Shown: positions 1 to 5,359 of the stretch, in pieces | How positions within the stretch are numbered: the first letter of the stretch is position 1 | How the letters are laid out: every line of letters starts with the position of its first letter | Origin: an uncultured Clostridia bacterium | Lineage (GTDB): Bacteria; Bacillota_A; Clostridia; Oscillospirales; Oscillospiraceae | Assembly: GCA_947307375.1 (NCBI GenBank) | Contig: CAMZIX010000053.1 | Coordinates: 1 to 8,580, forward strand | DNA length: 8,580 bases | Reading direction: 5' to 3' | Made by a program: the position numbers and the translations under genes | The notes under the pieces: generated by a model | What the model was told of the DNA's origin: nothing | Seen by the model: only the letters and a program-made list of their open reading frames with translations | The model's database searches: none

Positions 1-1153
1 GCGGGATCAGCTGCACCAGCGTGCTCTTGCCGGCGCCGGTGCCGCCGAGGATGCCGACGGTCGCGCCGCTCGGGATGTGCAGGTCCACGCCGCTGAGCGC
101 GTCGGCCTGCGCCGTGCGGGAATACTTGAAGCTGACGTTTTCAAAGTCGATCGAGCCGTCGGCCACCTCGGTCAGGGGCTCGTCCGGATTGCTCAGCGAG
201 GGCTCCTCGCTGAGCACCTCGGCGATGCGCTTCATCGACTCCCAGGACATCGTCATCATCACGTAGATCATCGAGAACATCATCAGACTCATCAGGATCT
301 GCATGCCGTAGGTGATCATCGCGGAGATCTCGCCGACGTTGATGATCTCGCCGCGGCCGGTGACGATCAGCTTCGCGCCGACCCAGAGGATGAAGACCAG
401 ATTGAAGTTGACGCAGAGGGTCATCAGGGGATTGTTCAGCGCGACGATGCGCTCGGCCTTCGTGAAGTCCTTCGCGATCTCCTGCGAGGCTTTGGCGAAC
501 TTCTCCTTCTCGTAGTCCTCGCGGGCGAAGCCCTTAACGACGCGCATGCCGCGCACGTTCTCCTCGACGGACTCGTTCATCAGGTCGTATTTATGGAAGA
601 CCGCGCGGAAGGCGGGCATCGCATGGCGGGCGATCAGCAGCAGGCCGACGATCAGCACCGGGATCACGACCACGAAGGTCATCGCGAGCGAGCCGCCCAT
701 GCGCCAGGCCATGATGACCGAGAAAATGAACATCAGCGGCGAGCGCACCGCGGCGCGGATGGTCATCATAAAGGCCATGCGCACATAGCCGACGTCCGTG
801 GTCAGGCGGGTCACCAGCGAGGCGGTGGAAAACTTGTCGATGTTTTCAAAGCTGAAGCCCTGGATGCGGCGGAACACGTCGCCGCGCAGGTTGCGGGCGA
901 AGCCCGACGAGGCCTTGGAGCCCATCAGCGCCGCGCCGCCGCCGAAAAAGAGCGACACGATCGCCATCGCGACCAGGATGAGGCCGAGCTTCAGCAGCTC
1001 GTTCATCGGCATGCCGCTCTGCACGCCGTTGACCAGCGCCGCCGTGCGGAAGGGGATCAGCACCTCGATGAACACCTCGCCGATGATGAACAGCAGCGTG
1101 AGGACCGTCGGGAGCTTGAATTCCCGGATCGATTTGAGAAAGGTTTTGATCAC
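1..1153 (-). CDS. ABC exporter half-transporter (MdlB/MsbA-like permease-ATPase), C-terminus outside window
   Basis: This is an export-type ABC protein with a membrane domain fused to an ATPase, probably moving a drug, lipid or peptide out across the cytoplasmic membrane. About 384 residues are visible. Hydrophobic segments lie near residues 15-35, 55-75, 135-175, 243-262 and 280-300. The conserved coupling region (GFSFENIDKFSTASLVTRL, about 99-117) follows the second segment. The nucleotide-binding domain starts near 334 (IDFENVSFKY), and Walker A GGTGAGKST ends just inside the window with its lysine at 376. Signature, Walker B and H-loop lie beyond the edge. The GTG start at 1151-1153 shares bases with the marR stop (GTGA overlap), so translation is probably coupled; GGAGG lies 12 bases upstream. 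MarR-linked exporters of this type often come as two consecutive half-transporters, so a second ABC gene may follow. The substrate cannot be told from sequence. Confidence 0.95.
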   Translation of the reverse strand, partial: MIKTFLKSIREFKLPTVLTLLFIIGEVFIEVLIPFRTAALVNGVQSGMPMNELLKLGLILVAMAIVSLFFGGGAALMGSKASSGFARNLRGDVFRRIQGFSFENIDKFSTASLVTRLTTDVGYVRMAFMMTIRAAVRSPLMFIFSVIMAWRMGGSLAMTFVVVIPVLIVGLLLIARHAMPAFRAVFHKYDLMNESVEENVRGMRVVKGFAREDYEKEKFAKASQEIAKDFTKAERIVALNNPLMTLCVNFNLVFILWVGAKLIVTGRGEIINVGEISAMITYGMQILMSLMMFSMIYVMMTMSWESMKRIAEVLSEEPSLSNPDEPLTEVADGSIDFENVSFKYSRTAQADALSGVDLHIPSGATVGILGGTGAGKSTLVQLIP

Positions 1154-1623
1154 GGCGCTTCTTCGCCTCCTTCTTTTTTACAGCAGCCGCTGAAAAAGTT
1201 GTCGAGCATTTTGTCGGTGATCGTCCGGAAGGCCTCGATCTCCTCCGGCGTCAGCCCCCGGCACAGCTCGCGGAAGATGCCGCCGTCCAGCTCGTCCATC
1301 TCCCGCTGCAGCGCGACGGCCTTTTCCGTCGGCCGGATGCACTTGAAGCGCCGGTCGCGCTCGCTCGGCGTGCAGACGACGAAGCCCTGCTTCTCCAGCC
1401 GCTTGACGATCTCGGTCATCGTGGGGTGGGTCACATGCGTGGCTTCCTCGAGGTCGCGCTGGTTGATCTCCTCCTGCCCGGCGCGCCGCAGCCGCCGCAG
1501 CTGGCCCAGCACGCCGAACTGCACTCCGGTCAGGCCCTTTTCCTGCAGCCGTTCGTCCAGCTGCTTCATAAAGGCCCGGCGCAGCAGGGAAATGCGCAGC
1601 CCCATCGGCATGTTACGCTCCAT
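1150..1623 (-). CDS. MarR-family transcriptional regulator
   Basis: A 157-residue winged-helix repressor-type protein, the usual MarR length. The central helix-turn-helix spans about residues 52-80 (INQRDLEEATHVTHPTMTEI, then VKRLEKQG). The wing with its basic tip (SERDRRFKCIRPTEKA) spans about 87-102, and N- and C-terminal helices should form the dimer interface. The start is ATG 1623, because AAGGAG lies 5 bases upstream; the same frame stays open far upstream inside the divergent gene, but that stretch is not coding. The gene heads an operon with the ABC exporter, whose start overlaps its stop. It probably represses its own promoter through the palindrome over the -10 box and responds to an exporter substrate; that is inference from family behaviour. 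There are five cysteines (84, 95, 121, 147, 148), the last two adjacent near the C-terminus. Whether they sense thiol stress is unknown. Confidence 0.93.
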   Translation of the reverse strand: MERNMPMGLRISLLRRAFMKQLDERLQEKGLTGVQFGVLGQLRRLRRAGQEEINQRDLEEATHVTHPTMTEIVKRLEKQGFVVCTPSERDRRFKCIRPTEKAVALQREMDELDGGIFRELCRGLTPEEIEAFRTITDKMLDNFFSGCCKKEGGEEAP

Positions 1624-1661
1624 GCCTTCTCCTTTCCCCGGCCGCGACCCCGCAGCCGGAC

Positions 1662-1685
1662 TAATACGTAGTGTGCTACCTATTA
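1662..1685. promoter_or_regulatory. Palindromic operator over the marR promoter -10 box and start site
   Basis: A 24-bp inverted repeat reads TAATA-N-GTAG-N4-CTAC-N-TATTA. All nine positions of each arm pair, apart from one symmetric C/C position and the central four bases. It covers most of the -10 hexamer and the predicted start site of marR. Size, symmetry and placement are those of a MarR dimer site that blocks RNA polymerase. The assignment to this MarR protein is inference. Confidence 0.7.
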
Positions 1686-1709
1686 TACCGTTTTTTTCCG
1701 GGAAGTCAA
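1682..1709 (-). promoter_or_regulatory. Promoter of the marR-ABC operon
   Basis: On the minus strand, -35 TTGACT (1704-1709) is followed by a 16-base spacer and a perfect -10 TATAAT (1682-1687). Transcription should start near 1675, giving a leader of about 50 bases before the marR ATG. The -10 box is the only obvious one upstream of marR. Confidence 0.8.
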
Positions 1710-1718
1710 GCCCGGCGA

Positions 1719-1748
1719 TTGACAAAGCGGCGCGGATTTTGATACGAT
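1719..1748 (+). promoter_or_regulatory. Promoter of the PatB-like / NlpC-like operon
   Basis: Consensus -35 TTGACA (1719-1724), an 18-base spacer and -10 TACGAT (1743-1748). The predicted start is near 1755, leaving a leader of about 50 bases. The -35 box lies 9 bp from the -35 box of the divergent marR promoter. Confidence 0.7.
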
Positions 1749-1756
1749 AGGCGCGA

Positions 1757-1786
1757 AAAGATCCTTCTCTTCGCCCAGGATGACAG
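1757..1786. repeat. Probable copy of a dispersed short palindromic repeat (CHPERSEGS-type) in the leader
   Basis: The leader between promoter and RBS contains a segment with arms ATCCT (1761-1765) and AGGAT (1777-1781) around a TTC-rich centre, followed by GACAG. From memory it resembles short interspersed repeats of the form GATCCTTC...CAGGATGACA found in many bacterial genomes; when wrongly translated, their reverse strand reads roughly CHPERSEGS. Here the minus-strand frame reads CHPGRREGSF. The match is imperfect and only one copy is in the window, so the repeat nature is inferred. An alternative fold pairs 1753-1761 with 1766-1774 (one mismatch), at the predicted 5' end of the mRNA. Confidence 0.5.
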
Positions 1787-1803
1787 AGAAAAAGGAGACG
1801 TCT

Positions 1804-2997
1804 ATGACATACGATTTCACCACCGTGCTGGACCGCCGCGGCCGCGATTCCATCGCCGCCGACTGGATCCCCGTCCCGGGAGTCGCCGTGAAAGAGGGCT
1901 TCGACGCGATCCCGCTCTGGGTCGCGGACATGAGCTTCCCCACCGCGCCGCCGATCCTGGAGGCCATGCGCCGCCGGCTGGACTTCCCCTCGCTGGGCTA
2001 TTTTCCGCTGCCGGACGCCTACTACAGGGCCGTCATCGACTGGCAGCGCCGCCGCAACGGCGTCGAGGGGCTCGAAAAGAAGCAGATCGGCTATGAAAAC
2101 GGCGTGCTCGGCGGCGTGAGCGCCGCGATCCAGATGCTCACCGCGCCCGGCGAGGAGATCCTGCTGCACGCGCCGACCTATGTGGGCTTCACCCACGTGC
2201 TGAAAAACATCGGGCGCGTCGCGGTGCACAGCGATCTGAAGCCGGACGAGAGCGGCATCTGGCGCATGGACTTTGAGGACATGGACCGCAAGCTGAAGGA
2301 GCATCATATCCACGTCGCCGTCTTCTGCTCGCCGCACAACCCGACGGGCCGCGTCTGGGAGCGCCGGGAGATCGAGCGGGCGATGGAGGTCTATGCGAAG
2401 AACGACTGCATCGTCATCTCCGACGAGATCTGGTCGGACATCATCATGCCCGGGCATCGGCACATCCCGACGCAGAGCGTCTCCGCCGACGCGCGCGAGC
2501 GCACGCTCGCCTTCTACGCGCCGAGCAAGAGCTTCTCGCTGGCCGGGCTCGTCGGCTCCTACCACATCGTCTACAACGCGCGGCTGCGCGACCGTCTGCG
2601 CCGCCAGAGCGATATGAGCCACTACAACAGCCCGAACGTGCTGAGTATGCACGCGCTGATCGGCGCCTACGACGAAAGCGAGGCGTGGCTGGACGAGATG
2701 TGCGCCGTCGTGGACGAGAACATGCGCCTGGCCTGCGCGTTCATCCGCGAAAACTTCCCCGGGGTGAAGGTCATGCGCTCCGAGGGTACCTACATGCTCT
2801 TTCTCGACTGCGGCGACTGGTGCCGGGCGCACGGCGTGACGATCGGGGAGCTGCTGCGCCGCGGCGCGGAGGTCGGCGTCATCTGGCAGAACGGCGAGGA
2901 CTTTTTCTGGCCCTGCTCGATCCGCCTGAACCTGGCCCTGCCGAAGAGCCAGCTCGAAAAGGCGCTCGACAGGATGAAAAAATATGCCTTTCTATAA
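1804..2997 (+). CDS. patB: PLP-dependent aminotransferase / C-S beta-lyase of the MalY/PatB family
   Basis: A 397-residue fold-type I PLP enzyme, the normal length for MalY/PatB proteins. These usually cleave cystathionine or other cysteine S-conjugates to a thiol, pyruvate and ammonia in the cytosol. The N-terminal DFTTVLDRRGRDS block and the PLWVADMSFPTAPPI block (about 39-53) are characteristic. Cofactor residues are visible: N179 in SPHNPTG, D207 in SDEIWSD, the Schiff-base lysine K242 in APSKSFSLAGL, and the carboxylate-binding R374 in SIRLNLALP. I chose ATG 1804 because AAAGGAG sits 6 bases upstream. An in-frame ATG at 1780 lies within the repeat-like leader, adds MTEKKETS, and would put that RBS inside the gene. 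The NlpC-like gene follows after 18 bases and shares the terminator. The family is clear; substrate choice between cystathionine, cysteine conjugates and a true transamination is not. Confidence 0.92.
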   Translation: MTYDFTTVLDRRGRDSIAADWIPVPGVAVKEGFDAIPLWVADMSFPTAPPILEAMRRRLDFPSLGYFPLPDAYYRAVIDWQRRRNGVEGLEKKQIGYENGVLGGVSAAIQMLTAPGEEILLHAPTYVGFTHVLKNIGRVAVHSDLKPDESGIWRMDFEDMDRKLKEHHIHVAVFCSPHNPTGRVWERREIERAMEVYAKNDCIVISDEIWSDIIMPGHRHIPTQSVSADARERTLAFYAPSKSFSLAGLVGSYHIVYNARLRDRLRRQSDMSHYNSPNVLSMHALIGAYDESEAWLDEMCAVVDENMRLACAFIRENFPGVKVMRSEGTYMLFLDCGDWCRAHGVTIGELLRRGAEVGVIWQNGEDFFWPCSIRLNLALPKSQLEKALDRMKKYAFL

Positions 2998-3015
2998 AAC
3001 AGCCGCGGGAGAAAC

Positions 3016-3444
3016 ATGGAAGAATCGAAACAGATCGAGAACATGATCGCCTGGGCGGAATCCCGCCTCGGAAATACCGGCTATGCGGGCTGGTGTCTCT
3101 CTTTTATCGAAGACGCGCTCGAGCGCGGCAACGGCATCGAGATCTTCGGCGGGGACAGCGCAAAGGAGTCTGCGCAGCTATATGCGGACGGCTTGCGGCG
3201 CGGCGTTCCGGCGCGCGGCGCGTTTGTCTTCTACGACTGCCTGTGTCTGAGCGAAGAGGGTCCCGTCGACTGGGGGCACTGCGGCATATGTCTGGGCGAA
3301 AGCCGGGTGATCCACGCCTGGGACAGGGTGCGCATCGATGATTATTTGGCGGTTGAAGCGCTGACGTCCTCCGCGGGGGCCCATCCGAGCTATCTGGGCT
3401 GGGTGCCGATCAGCAGAGTGATCGCGCAGAAACCGGAGCAGTAA
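3016..3444 (+). CDS. Small NlpC/P60-like (papain-fold) cysteine hydrolase without signal peptide
   Basis: A 142-residue protein resembling the NlpC/P60 and CHAP-like cysteine peptidase/amidase superfamily. The likely nucleophile is C27 in YAGWCLSFIEDAL, at the start of a helix. The likely histidine is H88 in DWGHCGICLG, with H100 in VIHAWDRVRI as third member. The 12-residue H-to-H spacing agrees with the Cys-His-His triad of NlpC/P60 enzymes such as Spr. There is no signal peptide, membrane segment or cell-wall-binding domain, so unlike most relatives it should act in the cytosol. It has four further cysteines (75, 77, 89, 92). The start ATG 3016 has GGGAG 4 bases upstream. It follows the PatB-like gene by 18 bases and is probably co-transcribed. 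Cytosolic peptide or amide hydrolysis is the natural guess; the substrate is unknown. Confidence 0.75.
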   Translation: MEESKQIENMIAWAESRLGNTGYAGWCLSFIEDALERGNGIEIFGGDSAKESAQLYADGLRRGVPARGAFVFYDCLCLSEEGPVDWGHCGICLGESRVIHAWDRVRIDDYLAVEALTSSAGAHPSYLGWVPISRVIAQKPEQ

Positions 3445-3447
3445 CGC

Positions 3448-3489
3448 AGGGAACCGGCATGATCCAAAGATCATGCCGGTTCCCTTTTT
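3448..3489 (+). terminator. Rho-independent terminator of the patB-like operon
   Basis: A perfect stem pairs GGGAACCGGCATGATC (3449-3464) with its complement at 3469-3484 around a CAAA loop. One more A-T pair (3448/3485) extends it to 17 bp, and TTTTT follows at 3485-3489. It starts 4 bases after the NlpC-like stop codon. On the minus strand no U-tract follows the stem, so it points mainly rightward. Confidence 0.93.
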
Positions 3490-3505
3490 CCGTCAAATTT
3501 CATTT

Positions 3506-3521
3506 CCGCCGTCTCCGGCGG
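3506..3521 (-). terminator. Possible weak terminator hairpin after the phosphatase-barstar gene
   Basis: CCGCCG (3506-3511) and CGGCGG (3516-3521) form a 6-bp all-GC stem with a 4-base loop, 9 bases past the stop of the minus-strand gene. The run after the stem on the minus strand is A-rich rather than T-rich, so intrinsic termination is doubtful. Confidence 0.25.
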
Positions 3522-3530
3522 CGTTTCATT

Positions 3531-4229
3531 TCACCGCCCGACGAGGACCCCCGCCTCCGCGAACACCGCGCGGATTTTCTGCGCATACTCATACGCGGGG
3601 CTGTCAGCGCGGGGGAGCGCGATCGTAAAGCGCTCGCCCTCGTGGGGCAGGCCGGTCAGCACGTCCCAGAGCGCGTCGAGGTTCCCGCCGTACCATTTCT
3701 CCCAGCCCATCTCCCGCCGAAGCACGGCGTAAAGCTCCTCACGCCGTTCGCAGCCGATGAAGTCGATCAGCTTTGTGCCGGTCAGCGTCTCCAGCAGGCC
3801 GCGGCAGCCCGCCGTCACGTCGTCCCAGGCGGCCTCGAAATCGCGGGTGTACCAGGGGTCGGCCACCGCCTCGCCCGGGCGTCCGGCGTACGCGAGCAGC
3901 AGATGCAGCTTGCCCGCCGCATCCGTTCCGAAGAGGCGCTGCATAGAGCGGAGGTTGTATTCATCCATGCCGATCAGCAGGTCGAAGGCCTCGTAGTCCG
4001 AGGGGCGCAGCAGGCGCACGGTCTTGCCCGAGCAGTCGATGCCCCGCTGCTCCAGCAGCGCGCGCACCGGCGGATAAACGCCGTTTCCCAACTCCTCGCT
4101 GCTTGTGGCGGCGGAGGCGAATTCGAAATCGTCCGCAAGGCCGGCGCGGGCGGCGAGATCTTTTATATAAAACTCAGCCATCGGGCTGCGGCAGATATTG
4201 CCGTGGCACACAAAAAGTATCTTGGTCAA
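3531..4229 (-). CDS. Low-molecular-weight protein tyrosine phosphatase fused to a C-terminal barstar domain
   Basis: A 232-residue two-domain cytosolic protein. Residues 1 to about 150 are a LMW phosphotyrosine phosphatase: the P-loop is C8-HGNIC-R14-S15 (nucleophile C8, phosphate-binding R14) and the general acid is D124 in ADPWY. Residues about 152-232 match barstar, the inhibitor of RNase barnase: a short strand, an acidic helix, then WYGGNLDALWDVLTG (179-193) and a C-terminal YAQKIRAVFAEAG helix. The positions that in barstar contact barnase (Asp35, Trp38, Asp39) correspond to D185, W188 and D189; Tyr29 is replaced by W179. The domains are joined almost without linker. The start is a TTG: TTG 4229 gives the family-typical MTKILFVCHG with AGGAGG 10 bases upstream, while TTG 4235 would add two residues with a 4-base spacing. 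It lies 75 bases downstream of the DUF6440 gene and is probably co-transcribed. No barnase-like gene is visible. Confidence 0.9.
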   Translation of the reverse strand: MTKILFVCHGNICRSPMAEFYIKDLAARAGLADDFEFASAATSSEELGNGVYPPVRALLEQRGIDCSGKTVRLLRPSDYEAFDLLIGMDEYNLRSMQRLFGTDAAGKLHLLLAYAGRPGEAVADPWYTRDFEAAWDDVTAGCRGLLETLTGTKLIDFIGCERREELYAVLRREMGWEKWYGGNLDALWDVLTGLPHEGERFTIALPRADSPAYEYAQKIRAVFAEAGVLVGR

Positions 4230-4239
4230 ATGCAATCAG

Positions 4240-4245
4240 CCTCCT
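4240..4245 (-). promoter_or_regulatory. Strong RBS governing two alternative TTG starts of the phosphatase-barstar gene
   Basis: A full AGGAGG on the minus strand precedes two in-frame TTG codons at 4233-4235 and 4227-4229, with spacings of 4 and 10 bases. No ATG or GTG lies nearby in frame. Both spacings are off the optimum, so initiation may use either codon. Confidence 0.6.
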
Positions 4246-4304
4246 GAAAAGCCGTATTCTGCCCCGTTATGCCGCGATTTTCCTGGCAGAAAACCCGGGT
4301 CGGT

Positions 4305-4511
4305 TTACTCCCGCCAGGTGTATTCAATATCTGAAACGATCACTTTTCCCTCAGAATCGAGCAGAGGCGTGATTCCTCCGGCGTATCCCGACTTCCAAAC
4401 GAGGTAGTTCACTCCTGTCTCCGTGTCTACCAGGATCTGCCGCAGACCGTCGTCTTTCAATTGGGCTCCGTCCCTGAAAATCACTTCAAATCTGTTGTCT
4501 TTCTTCGCCAT
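4305..4511 (-). CDS. DUF6440-family small protein
   Basis: A 68-residue soluble protein with no signal peptide or membrane segment. The block ILVDTETGVNYLVWKSGYAG followed by GITPLLDSEGKVIVS (about 26-60) is the signature I associate with DUF6440, a short domain common in Firmicutes. It looks beta-rich: alternating strands with turn residues (DG, DTETG, DSEGK). No function is known to me for the family. The start ATG 4511 is set by GGGAGG 8 bases upstream. It has its own promoter about 65 bases upstream and precedes the phosphatase-barstar gene by 75 bases in the same direction, so the two are probably one transcript. It lacks residues expected of an RNase, so it is a poor candidate for the barstar target. 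Confidence 0.8.
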   Translation of the reverse strand: MAKKDNRFEVIFRDGAQLKDDGLRQILVDTETGVNYLVWKSGYAGGITPLLDSEGKVIVSDIEYTWRE

Positions 4512-4574
4512 TTCAAATCCCTCCCAAAAATCCTGCGCCCGGGATCCCCGTCACGCATCAAAACTTGGTGGTTT

Positions 4575-4603
4575 ATTATACACCATCGCCACAGTTTTTT
4601 CCA
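4575..4603 (-). promoter_or_regulatory. Promoter of the DUF6440 / phosphatase-barstar unit
   Basis: On the minus strand, -35-like TGGAAA (4598-4603), a 17-base spacer and perfect -10 TATAAT (4575-4580). It sits in the otherwise geneless stretch 4512-4664. TGGTG/CACCA arms (4566-4570 and 4581-4585) flank the -10 box, too short to call an operator. Confidence 0.65.
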
Positions 4604-4664
4604 CTATAACTTGGCCTCTGTGTTCGCCGGGAGAATCGATCCTGAAAAGCCGGCTTCCGCCCGG

Positions 4665-5231
4665 TCAGTCGCGGGGCTTCGGACGGGATCTTTTGCTGCG
4701 CTGCTTCCACCATCGACCCGCCGCATAGAGCCCATACCCGAGGATCACGCCGAGCGTATTGAGCAGCAGATCATCCACGTCGGACGCGCGCACGCTGAAG
4801 GGCAGCTGGAGCAGCTCAATGGCGAGGGAAAGACCGGCGCCGGCCAGCAGCACCTTCCAGAAGCGGTCGAGGCGCGGGTAAACGACCGGCAGGATGATCC
4901 CGCTCGGGATAAACATCGCCGCGTTGCCGACGACATTCAGCAGAAGATCTCTTTTGCTGACATAATCGTGCAGGCGCACCAGAGGGATCCAGTTGATCCG
5001 GAACGGCCAGACCGCCGCCGTGTACAGCACCAGCGGCTGTACCCGCCCGTTTACGCGCTCCATGGGGAAAAAGGTGAAGCGGAGCAGCACGGCCAGATTG
5101 ACATACATCAGAAGCAGCAGCGCTTCCCGCTTCCAGTCGATCCGCTTCTGCCGCAGCCATACGGCGATCCGCAGGATCAGCCACAGCGCCGCAAAGGCGA
5201 TTTCCGTCGGTACAAAAGGTATTTCGATCAT
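4665..5231 (-). CDS. VanZ-family membrane protein
   Basis: A 188-residue integral membrane protein of the VanZ family. VanZ proteins are linked to low-level teicoplanin or lipoglycopeptide resistance in some Firmicutes, but most homologues are uncharacterised. About five hydrophobic segments are visible: residues 10-26, 37-55, 97-117, 126-142 and 157-173. Family blocks are FTFFP (52-56), NVVGNAAMFIPSGIILP (99-115) and ELLQLP followed by SDVDDLLLNTLGVILGYGL (150-168). The C-terminus is a basic tail, presumably cytosolic. I chose ATG 5231: an AAAGG lies 8 bases upstream, and the frame's earlier ATGs at 5300 and 5282 lie before or within the promoter. The gene has its own promoter just past the cysK terminator, and no obvious terminator of its own follows. 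A role in glycopeptide resistance is not implied by presence alone. Confidence 0.88.
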   Translation of the reverse strand: MIEIPFVPTEIAFAALWLILRIAVWLRQKRIDWKREALLLLMYVNLAVLLRFTFFPMERVNGRVQPLVLYTAAVWPFRINWIPLVRLHDYVSKRDLLLNVVGNAAMFIPSGIILPVVYPRLDRFWKVLLAGAGLSLAIELLQLPFSVRASDVDDLLLNTLGVILGYGLYAAGRWWKQRSKRSRPKPRD

Positions 5232-5270
5232 ATTTTCAGCCTTTTCAAATGCTTTTCCATCAGATGCTTT

Positions 5271-5299
5271 ATTATACCGCATCTTCGTCCGCTTTTCCA
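5271..5299 (-). promoter_or_regulatory. Promoter of the VanZ-family gene
   Basis: On the minus strand, -35-like TGGAAA (5294-5299), a 17-base spacer and perfect -10 TATAAT (5271-5276). It lies directly between the cysK terminator and the vanZ start, which fixes the start at 5231. It shares its -35 hexamer, spacer length and flanks with the DUF6440 promoter. Confidence 0.7.
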
Positions 5300-5302
5300 C
5301 CG

Positions 5303-5336
5303 AAAAACGGCGCCCTGCATCCCGCAGAGCGCCGTT
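5303..5336 (-). terminator. Rho-independent terminator of cysK
   Basis: On the minus strand the 13-bp stem pairs 5324-5336 with 5306-5318 (one G-U pair) around a 5-base loop. A five-T run (5303-5307) follows, two of its bases being paired. It begins about 24 bases past the cysK stop. Confidence 0.85.
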
Positions 5337-5359
5337 CCTTCTTATGCTGTTTGCCGCGT

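Noticed and set aside
77..1750. Long open frame (557 codons) on the plus strand opposite the ABC and marR genes
   Set aside because: Its translation is low-complexity H/D/R/E-rich text typical of antisense frames in GC-rich coding DNA. The minus strand holds recognised domains with proper starts.
1624..2832. Upstream extension of the marR frame to 560 codons
   Set aside because: It is the antisense of the PatB-like gene and crosses the marR promoter. AAGGAG and ATG 1623 give a normal 157-residue MarR protein.
2685..3341. 218-codon plus-strand frame bridging the PatB-like and NlpC-like genes
   Set aside because: Out-of-frame reading of both real genes with biased composition and no plausible RBS-start pair.
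3459..4247. 262-codon plus-strand frame opposite the phosphatase-barstar gene
   Set aside because: Antisense shadow; it starts inside the terminator hairpin.
4257..4291. TTCTGCC...GGCAGAA inverted repeat between DUF6440 and the phosphatase-barstar gene
   Set aside because: Only 7 bp with a 21-base loop and no T-run, so not convincing as a terminator or operator.
3531..4511. Barnase/barstar toxin-antitoxin pair
   Set aside because: No neighbouring protein has barnase-like size or catalytic Glu/Arg/His residues. DUF6440 (68 residues) does not fit, so only the barstar side is present.
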